DNA of 29,309 nucleotides from positions 1 through 29,309 of the forward strand of contig JAYMSP010001729.1 of NCBI GenBank assembly GCA_036897095.1, written 5' to 3'. The notes beneath the pieces are model-generated. The model had not been told where the DNA came from. It made no database searches and saw nothing but the letters and a program-made list of their open reading frames with translations. Of this stretch, positions 1 to 9,424 are shown piece by piece (the stretch's first letter is position 1; the number at the start of each line of letters is the position of its first letter). The position numbers and the translations under genes are program-made. Source of the DNA: Plantago elongata. Lineage: Eukaryota > Streptophyta > Magnoliopsida > Lamiales > Plantaginaceae.

Positions 1-854
1 TATATATATATATATATAAAATTTAAATATTTTTATATTATTTTCTGATTTTTTAGATTTATCTTTTTATTTTTTATGTTTCAAAATATTAATAGTTTTT
101 TAATTTATTCTTATGAAATTTTATAAAGTATCAATATTTGAGTATTCAAGTTTATATAAATATTTGAGCACCAAGTATATTGATGAAATTTATAGTTCAA
201 CTCCATTTTAGGTTACCAATTATTACGTTTGATACCGAAACAAGATACATTAATTACATATAAACCCAGTTCAAAGAAGGCTATTTAGTCTCCATTAAAA
301 GTTGATAATTGGGTCAGGGGTACAAATGACATTTGTTTATTTTGTCCAATCCCACTACTATTGTGGTATACGTTGTGGGTTTGTGCGTAAAGGGAGTGCA
401 ATTATTGACACAAGTTTGTCACGCCGGTGAACAGAAGAAGTTGCGAGTTTGATTTATGCTTTTTCGGATTGATAGTACCGACAAAAGTGAACTTGTAAGG
501 TACTATCTTTACTGACATTTGATTCAATTCATTGATGTTCATAGATGATCGACTGTTAATTTGGTATTTTAGACATTTCAACAAGATCACTGTGTATAAC
601 CTAAAATTGGGGTTCCGTTCCTGTAATGAATGCATGTTTAAACGAATTGTTTGTTGCAGTTGTAAACTTTTTTTTTTCTGTCTGGGGTGGAGTATTTGTT
701 AAACATTGGGGTGTTAATGCGATGTAATTGTTTGACAGATTTAATGGCTAGAAAGTTTTCTAACTCAAGCTCTAGTAGTGAATATCAATTCCAGAAACAT
801 AATAATAATTAAAATTGAAACCCTCTGACAAACTCAAAAACTTTTATTACATAT

Positions 855-1125
855 ACACCCTTCTTTCAAAACTAATCGTTAACACAATTGCAAACATAAC
901 CCTTTCAGATATGCTCCCGATCTGTAAGAAAAACACATATTTCAAACAAAACCGTTTACCAGATCTTGGAAAATAGTTTAATAATTACTTCAAAATTCAC
1001 AAAAAAATAGCTCAAATTTCCTTCCAAAACTAGCCGTGCACTCCGTTACAAACATACTCCGTTCAGATCAGCTCCAGATCTCTAAAAAAATGATTTAAGA
1101 CATAACTCCTTACCAGATCTAATAA
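855..1125. repeat. Degenerate tandem duplication, period about 158 bp
   Basis: Two diverged copies align by eye, about 855-975 and 1013-1125. Shared landmarks in the same order are 'caaaact' followed by 'caaacata', then 'ttcagat', 'gctcc', 'gatct' and finally 'ttaccagatct'. The first landmark starts at 867 and at 1025, which gives the period. There are many substitutions and small indels, so this is old. No coding potential was seen. Confidence 0.55.
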
Positions 1126-1653
1126 AAATATCATTCTACTCTTCTTAAATGCGGAATCTTGTAGATCATAAAGGGTAATAATTGTAAACATCCAACAAAA
1201 CACAATAAATAATCTTGAACTTCGAAAACCTCAAACAAAAAATAAATCAATTTTCGAACACAATGTAGTTCTAATTGCCACCACTAAACTTAAAAAGTAC
1301 TCATAAAACACCCAAGTCAACGTTAAACATAATTGAACGCAAACTAAGAAGACATAATTACATGTTCTCAAGCTTTGATTTTGTCCTTCTTCACTTCACG
1401 GAACATTAATGATATCATCGAAAGTTTTAGCTAGCTACGGGAAAGATGAAAGAAGAGTTAAGTGAAGGGAGCAAATACTGGAGATGTTGTCCAAATATGC
1501 AAGTTGATAAGGACAGAGTAGACATTTCAACTTAACTGAATACAAAATAATTCTAATAATTATTACTTGTGCAATCCTTTATGTTACAAATAAACTCTAA
1601 TCGCGAACTCCGAAGAAAAAAGTGCGGAAACACTTGTTAATTTCCCCCCAAAA

Positions 1654-1772
1654 CATTAACAAATGAAACATCTGGGGGTATTTCGGTCATTTGAAATTAT
1701 TGGAGGGTCATCATTAACAATTGAAACTCCTGGGGGTATTTTCGCCATTTAAAAAATGCAGAATTGAGGTGC
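1654..1772. repeat. Degenerate tandem duplication, period 58 bp
   Basis: The phrase 'cattaaca' followed by 'tgaaac', 'ctgggggtatt' and 'catttgaaa/catttaaaa' occurs from 1654 and again from 1712. The copies differ by several substitutions. Nothing suggests function. Confidence 0.6.
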
Positions 1773-2949
1773 CGATTTAAAAAAATAAATAAAAAATACT
1801 AAACTAAATAATTTTATTTTATATATTTTTTTAAATTATAAAAATTAATTAACTTTAAAAAAATTAATTATTTTTTTAATATTTAAATTATTACGTCATT
1901 AAGTATGTTAATGACATCATCAGACAGAATAGAAACAACGTGGACTGCCGTTGATCAAACCGGACAGGTCAATGGACAGGGACCTAAGGGGTATCCAAGA
2001 ATTTAAAAAAGGAAGGGATATTTTTGTAAATGATGTATAATATGGGGTCTAAGCGTAAATAACCCTACTTTGAAATCATATAACACATGCAACCTCGATA
2101 TTATACTTATTTTAAAGTGCTTATTGTAAGAAATTTGGTAAAAATAAATTAGTCCTCCCTTCTATTTTTCTTCTTTGTAATTTTTTGAAAAGTTATTATC
2201 ATAATTTAAAACAAATCACATACTATTCTTTTTTGAAAGATCCATTTTTTTTTTTTACCAAAAAGGAGTATTTGAAAATGTCCGTTTAGGAATTTTTGAA
2301 TCGTGGTTCGATAGAAAAAAAACAAAACTTTATCTGAATTTGATTAAACAATAAATAAACCATGATATTACCTCCTTGACACTATTGAGTCCTTTTTGTC
2401 GGCAAATCCTACTATTTCCTAGTAAAGCTTTTTAGTTAAAACTGAAAGAAAGGATGAAATGTTAGCTGAAAGATGTCAAATCCACAGAAACTAATCAAGA
2501 TTTATCAATGCACGTGAGGTTTATCATCAAAGCCCTTAATTATGGTTTCACTCACTATACAACCTAACTTGGGACACACAAGATCATATAGTATATATTT
2601 GATTCGATTAGATCGATATATAATTCAAAACCTTAATCATAGTACTAATTTGTTTAAGGTGGCTAATGTCCATGCCTTTTTATATAATAACAGTATTACT
2701 TTAGTTAAACGTAACCTTGAGGTATCAATTAAACCTCTTAACCACTCATATGGTTGCAACAAAACAATCTTACTCTTTTTAAAATGGTAAAAATAACTTT
2801 AAAATTTTAGGTGAGTATAGAAATATGATCGTATTGAACTTATTGTTAACTTAAGCTTGTACATTTAAAAATATAATTATCATATTCCCACACCGTTATG
2901 AAGGCCGAAGATAAAGAGTAGGCCCGTTTTTTTCCTTGAAAGCCCATTA

Positions 2950-2972
2950 CGCTTTGCTTGGTTTGCGAAATT
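2950..2972 (+). repeat. Left terminal inverted repeat of the Harbinger element
   Basis: It begins immediately after the TTA at 2947-2949. Its first 17 bases match the reverse complement of 8396-8412 at 14 positions, including the run 'TTGGTTTGC'. This resembles the general PIF/Harbinger terminal sequence. Confidence 0.88.
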
Positions 2973-3835
2973 CTTTAAGTTCTAAAATTTCGGTTTGTTT
3001 CACGTTTTGTAGTGGGATTTGGAGGGGCTAGCTGTCCTGAATTTGGAGTCGGACAACAACGTGATTGGTCGATTTCGTCAACGTGGCGCGAAAATCGAAT
3101 TTTGCAAAACTCAAGTTTCTGCTGGACTTGGGGCTAAAATCCAGTCCACATCAGAAAAGGTCATGTGCAGCCTGATATGTTGTGGCCCAACATACTATTC
3201 ACTTTGACCCACTTTGAAATAGTTTCCGAAAGTAAGTCAAATAAAACCACATAAATAGAAAGTCCACTCCAAATGAAGCATCTCATTGGAAACGGGAAGG
3301 AGACGTGCGAAATGGAAGCTACTTGAAGAAATTTATGATTTTTCTTCTCTTCTGAGTAAGTATGTAATTCGATTTAGTTTGGTTGTTGAGTTATACATTT
3401 GCGATTTCGAACACTAATTATTGTATATTCGATTTTCCTAGAGTTTCTTGCAATTTGAGGGAAATCAGTAGGAGTTCAGTTTGTTGCTCAACTAGCTTTT
3501 CGAAGAATCATCAATCACCGTCCTTGTAAGGTAATTGGCTGAAACTCATTTTGGTTGATTCGATTTTGTTATTCTTGGTTGAGACTGTTCTTTTGTGTGC
3601 TACCTGAATTTGTGTGGTTGTTTATTGAAGCATGTTTGTTTATTGTGTTGGTGAATGTATTATATTGGTAATGAAATAAGAATTGCATGTTTTAACCCAA
3701 TTGCTTGAAGTATGAAATTGTTTTGTACATGTGAAATAAAGTAGTGGCCCTCGCAGCAATTAAATTGTTGCATACTGCACACTTAAGTTAACAAGGTGAA
3801 ATGTATTTCAGGTTGCACAATTTAAGTTTAAGAAA

Positions 3836-5234
3836 ATGAATTTGACACAACAACAACTAATGTTACTGATGCTTCAAAGTAGTCGAATGACAATGGGGTT
3901 CCTAATGGGTGTTTGCATGATGGCTTCTGAGGTGAATATGCATTGGTGTAGACAAAATCTGCTAGAACCTTTAGCTAGAAAGAGGTACGACATGTAGTTT
4001 AGGTTGTATGTCCAAATGGATAAGAATTTTAGGCTATTTGAAGAGGATGAAGAAGCGTGCATCGATAACTTGCATATGGACTTGACCTGTTTCGACAAAC
4101 TCTGTAAATTACTTAAAGTTACTGCTGGATTGTACAACAATAGGCACGTAACTGTAAAAGAACAAGTAGCTACATTCCTATCAATTCTTGCTCATAACAA
4201 GAAGAGTAGAATTATGCACTTTTATTTTATTCGGTCCGGAGAAACAATCAGCAAGTACTTCTACCTAGTGTTGAAGGTTGTTCTTGGTTTGCACAAGCGC
4301 CTTCTCGTCGTTCCAGAACCCGTGAACGAACAAAATGCTCTGGCTCGTTGGCAGCCCTTTCAAGTAAGTGATTTTTTTCCCCAACAACCCCTTCATACGA
4401 ACGATTGTACAATTTCTGGTTTTTGTGTGCTAACTTGTATGGTTTATTTGTTTTGTAGGGATGTTTGGGTCCCTTGGACAGTACACACATCCGTGTGAAG
4501 GTTCCACGTGACAAACATATTCCATATCGGGGTCGTAAGGGTATTGTTACGGTCAATGTTATTGGTGTTGTTGATCGTAACATGAATTTCACGTATGTGC
4601 TATCAGGATGGGAAGGTTCATCAACTGATAGTCGGGTTTTGCACAATGCCCTATCTCGACCAAATGGACTCCGTGTTCGAAACGATATGTATAATTTTTA
4701 CTTGAGTTAGTTTGTCAACATACAAACTTTGTAAGTTGAGTGAATTATCCCTAGAATTCTGAAATGTGTTATATTTTGACAACTACGGGTCAATACTACT
4801 TATGTGACGGTGGTTACACTCATGGTCCAAGCTTCGTGACACCTTATCCGAATCCACGATATCATTTGAAATCCTGGGGTGTGGGTAGGGAAGCACCTCA
4901 AAAACATGAGGAGTATTTTAACATGCTCCACTCAAAAGCACGTAATGTCATTGAGCAAGCTTTTGGTGTACTTAAGATCCGTTGGGCAATTGTAATTGAA
5001 CAATTCATGTACCCTGTTGAAACTCAGAATAAGGTGATCTTGGCTTGTTATTTGTTACAAAATTTCATCCGACTAAACATGTCAAAGGATCCCTTGGAAG
5101 ATGTTGACTTGCCCGATGAGGAAGATGAAACTGATCACGACCCTCCGGATGAATCCATTCAAATACTTAGCAGAACTCCAGAGTGGACTTCTGCTAGGAT
5201 CACTTGGCTATCGTACTTTATCACGACTGGTTGA
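3836..5234 (+). pseudogene. PIF/Harbinger DDE transposase (DDE_Tnp_4 type), broken
   Basis: This is the catalytic transposase that cuts and joins element ends. It starts at ATG 3836. An in-frame TAG (3995-3997) interrupts it after 53 codons, and the same frame then continues through a typical N-terminal region with 'LHMDLTCFDKLCKLL' and 'SGETISKYF'. A clean phase-0 intron is 4364-4458 (GTAAGT..TTTTGTAG). The DDE residues are visible: D at 4477 (GPLDSTH), D at 4627 (SSTDSRVL) and E at 4953 (NVIEQAFGVLK). Between RPNGLRV (about 4675) and GQYYLCDGGY (about 4788) the frame changes and a stop intervenes at 4708. I could not find a good donor and acceptor pair there, so either a second intron has lost its sites or there was an insertion. 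The C-terminal part ends normally at 5234. The family call is secure, and the gene is judged non-functional as it stands. Confidence 0.92.
4364..4458 (+). other. Intron in the transposase gene
   Basis: This is 95 nt, GTAAGTGA at the 5' end and a T-rich tract ending TTTTGTAG. Removing it joins ..WQPFQ to GCLGPLDSTH in phase 0, which restores the conserved motif around the first catalytic aspartate. Confidence 0.85.
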
Positions 5235-5620
5235 AGAGTAGGGGAGGAATGCAGTAGCTTGTAGTTTGTGTGGTCATGTTTTTATTTTGAAATTCTGTGT
5301 TGTTGTTGGTATCCTATGTTATGAATTAGGTCTATTTTCAAAATTTTGAATTATTATGTACTTGTTTAGTTATTATGTATTTTGTGTTACTCATTTCTGA
5401 GTTTGTGTACTTGTATTGCTGCATGTAAATTGGAATTGGTCCTGAAAATGAATGGATGCCAAATTATGCACTAATTTTCGATTTCCTTGTTCTTTCGAGA
5501 TCTGTTCATAGCTTGTTTATGACAACTAAATGAGATTGATTATGAGTTCTTCATACGATTCAATATAGGTTGCTTATGATGCTAACTAATATTTTTTTAT
5601 GTATAAATAATGATATGCAG

Positions 5621-7255
5621 ATGAGACCAGGAGGAGTTCCGTTCAGGCCTCCAACAATGGCACATGCAGCACTTCGAGCTAAGTTTGTACCAACACAACG
5701 ACCAGGTTCACCACTTCGAACCATGTCCCAGCCAACGGGTTCAGTTTTCAGTCGGTCTTCATTGGGAGGCAACACTAGTGGTAGTGATGTGGACAGTACT
5801 GCAAGAGCAAAAGGAACATGTCACTACTGGCACGAAACTGAAGAGATGGCATTGGTGGAAGCGATGCAGACTATTATGGCCTTAGGTGCTCGTGATGAGA
5901 CGTCGAAGATGTCCAATACACTAAGCCAATTGGAGAAGTTGATGAAAGAAAAAAAAATCCCAAATTGTCCTCTCAACATTGAGCAGATCAAATGAAATTG
6001 AAGAATTGGAAGGCGAAGCACGGGATGATTGATGGCATTCTGCAGTTAAGTGGGGCAAACTTTGTTGGTGGAAAAAATAAACTGGATGTTGAAACTTCAC
6101 ATGCTTGGAAAAATTACTGCAAGGTATGAGAATTGATTCATTTTCTTTCTCAATAAAGTTGAAAATGCTTTTCGAATTGATTCATTTAGTTGAGAGTGGT
6201 TTTGCCATACATTTTAGTTTTGTGGAGTTGAAACTTTTATGCGAATCTGCTTGTTAGTTTAGTTGAAACTCGTGTCATTGGGTTTCTTTATTGGCATTGC
6301 AAACTTCATATGAAATTGATTTAGTTTACACTGGATTTGGAAAAGATTTGGTATGAAAAAATTATTGTGGAATGGCTTCTTAGTTTGTGTTGACACTAGT
6401 TTTGCAATTGCAAACTGGAATTACTTCTTTTTAGTTGTGTAGTTCAAACTGGCTTTGGAATTGCTTGTTAGTTTAATACAAACTGGTTTTGGAAACTACT
6501 TCATATGATTGCTTGATTCTGGAATTGCTTCTTTGTTTTGGTTGAAACTGAATTTGGAATTAGTTCTTAGTTTTTGTGGAGTTGAAACTTGTTTTGAAAT
6601 TGCTTATCAGTTCACTTCAAGCGTATTTTGGAACGTACTTGATATTAGATATTGATTGTAGAATTTCTTTTATGTTTAGTTGAAACTGGTCTTGGCATTG
6701 CATCTTTGGATTGTATAGTTGAAACTGATTTTTGGAATTGCTACTTACTTTAGTTAAAACCTCTTTCAGCTTATGAAAATAAGCAGAAGGTGAAATTGCT
6801 TCTTAGTTTTGTTCCAACTGAATTTGTGTTTTTCAATTTTAAATTGCAGAGTTCATACAAATAATTGATTACTTTATCTTCTTCATTTAGTGCAACCAGG
6901 ACCTGCTTTTTTTTTTTATTTTTTGTATTGGCTAAACATATTTGAGTTGGTGCGAGTTCATTTATAATATGATATGTGAGTTCATTTGAACTGATGCAAA
7001 TATTTTTCCATAATTTTTCGGTTTCAGCTGAACAAGGATGCTCATACTTTGAAAGGTAAAGAGTTTTCTTCGTATGAAGTATGCGACCAATGGTTTGGCA
7101 AGGTTCGTGCTACTGGTGAACGGGTTGTTGGATTCAATTTGGCTCAAAATGAACACGCTCAGGGTGATTATGTGCCAGACATGTCCGACATTCCTACGAA
7201 CAATGACGAGGTGTCTATTGATCAAAGTGCTCACAACAAACTCCTATGTTTGTGA
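5621..7255 (+). pseudogene. Myb/SANT-like Harbinger accessory protein, broken
   Basis: This is the DNA-binding partner of the transposase. Exon 1 begins at ATG 5621, directly after an AG acceptor, so an untranslated 5' exon is likely. It encodes a Pro/Ser/Arg-rich lead and then the Myb-like helix region 'WHETEEMALVEAMQTIMALG', followed by 'LEKLMKEKKIPNC'. The frame then hits TGA at 5992, but the adjacent frame continues the domain as 'MKLKNWKAKHGMIDGIL' up to AAG|GTATGAG at 6123/6124. So there is a frameshift, probably loss of one base, at about 5983-5995. A long intron (6124-7027) ends in TTTCAG. The next exon begins LNKDAHTLKGKEFSSYEVCD, then 'FGKVRATGERVVG', the usual end of this domain, and stops at 7255. 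Another frame stays open to about 7410, so a second frameshift near 7230 is likely. Confidence 0.82.
6124..7027 (+). repeat. Long intron filled with a degenerate repeat
   Basis: From about 6180 to 6840 a loose motif recurs roughly every 40-60 bp, at least ten times. It is built from 'TTGAAACTG', then 'TTTTGGAATTGCTTCTTAGT', and is never exact. Examples lie near 6226, 6446, 6540, 6580, 6676 and 6718. The intron is GTATGAG..TTTCAG. It appears to have grown by repeated duplication of one segment and then diverged. Confidence 0.7.
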
Positions 7256-8389
7256 CTCAACCATCTCAGGTAGTTGGTACAAGCCAAAACACTCAATCTG
7301 AAACAAGGCGCCTTTTCAGTGGTTTGATTGGAGGACGTGGCAAAGAAGGTGACATCAGCTCAATGTCAGCCCACATCACGTCGTCTACTCCGCTATCCTG
7401 CCCCAACCCGTGATCTGGGAAATCCTGCTTGGGTTGTCAACACGGACCCGGCGAAACCAAGGATTTCCTTTCACAGTGGCCACACTTTCAATAGCGACCA
7501 ATTCAGCTCTACGGGATGGGATGGAAATAATCCCTTGATTCTTGATGATGATTCAAATGCATCCATGCCCAGTTTTCGTCGTATTCAAAGCTCCAGGTTT
7601 GATGGTTGGCCGTTATTCCCCGACGCACAAAACAACAACAACATCCAGGCTGGGCCTACTGCCCCAGGCCCCACATGATTTGGAGATGGAACAGGGTCAT
7701 CAAGCAGTATTCCATTCTAAATTCATGGATAATGTCCGACTTCCAGAGGGTTTGTACGTTTTTTCACAACACAACCTAGCTAAATAAAAAAAACAACGTA
7801 AGAAGTACTTCTCTATGTTCTATGTGGGTTCTCGTTTTCCCTATGTATCTCGTCACTAGGTGTGTGTAATATAATGTTATGTTGTTTGAGTTTGTGATTT
7901 TTCTCTCTTCCGCAAGTGCAATTCAATGTTTTCCATTCAATTAACCACGACTTACACGACCAAAACTCAAACACTTTTTTAAAATTTGTAAAAAAAAATA
8001 TTATCCTACAATATCATTATTTCAACAGTTGTCGTATGGAAATAATCCAATACTTATTTTCAATTCAACAAACTCCTATTAAAAAAAATTCAATTTTATT
8101 GAAATTTATTTTTTTCGTATTTCAATAACACGTAAATCGAGATTACAATATTGTTTTTACATAATAAAAATCACAAGGATGGACAATTTTTAGTGTACTA
8201 AACCAAATAATTTCCCAACCCCAAATCCACCGAACCAAACAACCAACAATAGAAAATGGGCTTGGACCAAATCCAATTCAAGCCCATGTCAAAATAGTGT
8301 ACTAAACCGGAAATAAAGCCCAAAGTCACAACTCTAAGGCCCAAAATCAAAATCCGAATTTATATTTTTAACCCCAAAACAAAGCCCAA
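7256..8389 (+). other. 3' part of the Harbinger element, partly open, otherwise non-coding
   Basis: A frame that is open from about 7271 to 7678 encodes a Ser/Asn/Pro-rich stretch with no family I recognise. It may be the degenerate C-terminal tail of the Myb-like gene after frameshifts. From 7680 to 8389 the DNA is AT-rich and non-coding. Subterminal phrases such as 'tagtgtactaaacc' occur twice (near 8193 and 8294). Several 'gggctt/aagccc' pieces also occur, as is common next to Harbinger ends. Confidence 0.5.
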
Positions 8390-8412
8390 ATTCCGGCAAA
8401 CCAAACGAAGCC
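8390..8412 (-). repeat. Right terminal inverted repeat of the Harbinger element
   Basis: Read on the minus strand from 8412 it starts GGCTTCGTTTGGTTTGCC and pairs with the left end. It is followed directly by the second TTA (8413-8415). Confidence 0.88.
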
Positions 8413-8546
8413 TTACTACCTTACAAATGCTTAACATCTAGTAGCATATAATCATACCTCATTGAACATTTTAGAGCCCCTTACTACCTTACAAATGCTT
8501 AACATCTAGTAACACATAATCATACCTCATTGAACATTTTAGAGCC
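8411..8546. repeat. 68-bp tandem duplication abutting the right end of the transposon
   Basis: Copy 1 is 8411-8478 and copy 2 is 8479-8546. They match at 66 of 68 positions. Both contain 'ttactaccttacaaatgc' and end 'ttttagagcc'. The repeat begins at or within two bases of the transposon's 3' end, so the TTA target-site copy is itself duplicated. Confidence 0.92.
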
Positions 8547-9424
8547 TAGAGGGCATTTTCATGTTTTATAGCTCACTTAAGGTCAACCTACACCGTTTCT
8601 TTACCAAATCAATAAACCAATACGAATTTGTTCACTTCAATTTAAATTTACTAAACTGAATTGAAGTATAATATAAAATATTATAACTAAATAAAGCTGG
8701 ATTGAATTAAATTGAACTGAACTGAAAAAGTTTTCAGTTGAAGAGAACAGAGCCTAAAATAACCACACCTCATATATGCTATCACAATTCTAATATTGTA
8801 AATGAATAAACACTCGTCTCTCCTCTATTCGGATTAAGGCCGGTTTGATCTAATTTGAATGGTGAACTGAATTTCAATATAGTATGAAACATCTGAGCGA
8901 AATATAACTAAACTAAGTAATCTAAAAATGAACTGAACTAAAACTAATGAATTTTTCAGATAAAGATTACAAATTTTGAGTCGAACCTTGTTTTTGGATT
9001 TCTCACCTTGGGCCGTATTCATCTAAGAGTCCAGGCCAGTTTTCAAAATTCAGAAAGTGGGCCGTCTACGAGTCCAAATAAGAGTACCATTATTGTCATC
9101 TTCTTTTCGATCCTTGCATACGTTGTTGTTTGCTTATGGGTCACTCATGAAATGTTTGGCCACCAATATTATGCTTCTCCTCAATTTCTGGAAAAATCAA
9201 ACTCAAAACCTGATTCAACACGATACTATATTCATTTCAGTTATTATCCCTTAAATATATAAAAACTGGATGGAAAATTGGAAACCAACATCAATTTGGC
9301 AACAAATCAAGTACTAATTTACAATCAAAGTCATCAACTTTGAAAAATTAACTACCTAGTTCCATTTTATCAGTATAATTTTTGGCAAGAATTCAGCTAC
9401 AGTACTGAAAAACTCACATTATCC
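8547..9424. other. Intergenic region upstream of the methyltransferase; MITE-like debris
   Basis: No gene was seen. The part around 8640-8960 is full of 'aactgaa' and 'aattgaa' phrases on both strands (for example near 8705 and 8930), which resembles subterminal repeats of hAT or Harbinger-type MITEs. I could not fix TIRs or a TSD. The last 170 bases form the promoter-proximal part of the next gene. Confidence 0.4.
9256..9264 (+). promoter_or_regulatory. Possible TATA box of the methyltransferase gene
   Basis: TATATAAAA lies about 160 nt upstream of the start codon at 9425, a usual plant distance if the 5' UTR is about 130 nt. The surrounding DNA is AT-rich, so chance occurrence is possible. 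Confidence 0.35.

Larger units (their letters stand above)
1..2946. other. AT-rich non-coding stretch left of the Harbinger element
   Basis: No gene could be supported here. The stretch opens with a short TA dinucleotide run (1-18), is rich in A/T homopolymers, and its open frames are short, low-complexity and without recognisable motifs. It contains two degenerate tandem duplications, listed separately. The part around 1900-2085, with its 'ggggtctaagcgtaaat' phrase, has the feel of a dispersed plant repeat, but I could not define its ends. Confidence 0.6.
2950..8412 (+). mobile_element. PIF/Harbinger DNA transposon, full length with TIRs and TSD
   Basis: The element is about 5.46 kb. It is bounded by imperfect terminal inverted repeats sharing the core 'TTGGTTTGC' and by a 3-bp direct repeat TTA at 2947-2949 and 8413-8415, the TSD expected for this superfamily. 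It holds the two standard genes: a DDE transposase (3836-5234) and a Myb/SANT-like accessory protein (5621 to about 7255), both on the + strand. Known biology: both proteins are needed for transposition. Here each carries at least one disabling lesion, so the copy is probably not autonomous, although its ends could still be moved in trans. The ends and order of parts are read directly from the sequence; loss of activity is inferred. Confidence 0.93.

Noticed and set aside
402-635. 77-residue frame on the minus strand
   Set aside because: Low-complexity AT-rich composition, no motif, no neighbouring exon. Likely chance.
2542-2790. 82-residue frame on the plus strand
   Set aside because: No recognisable domain, AT-rich, no splice or promoter context; looks like chance.
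3019-3207. 62-residue frame inside the left part of the Harbinger element
   Set aside because: Lies in the transposon leader, no family resemblance and no conservation that I recognise.
9008-9262. 84-residue frame with a hydrophobic stretch upstream of the methyltransferase
   Set aside because: It begins at TTG rather than ATG and overlaps the likely promoter. The hydrophobic run is what T-rich DNA gives by chance.
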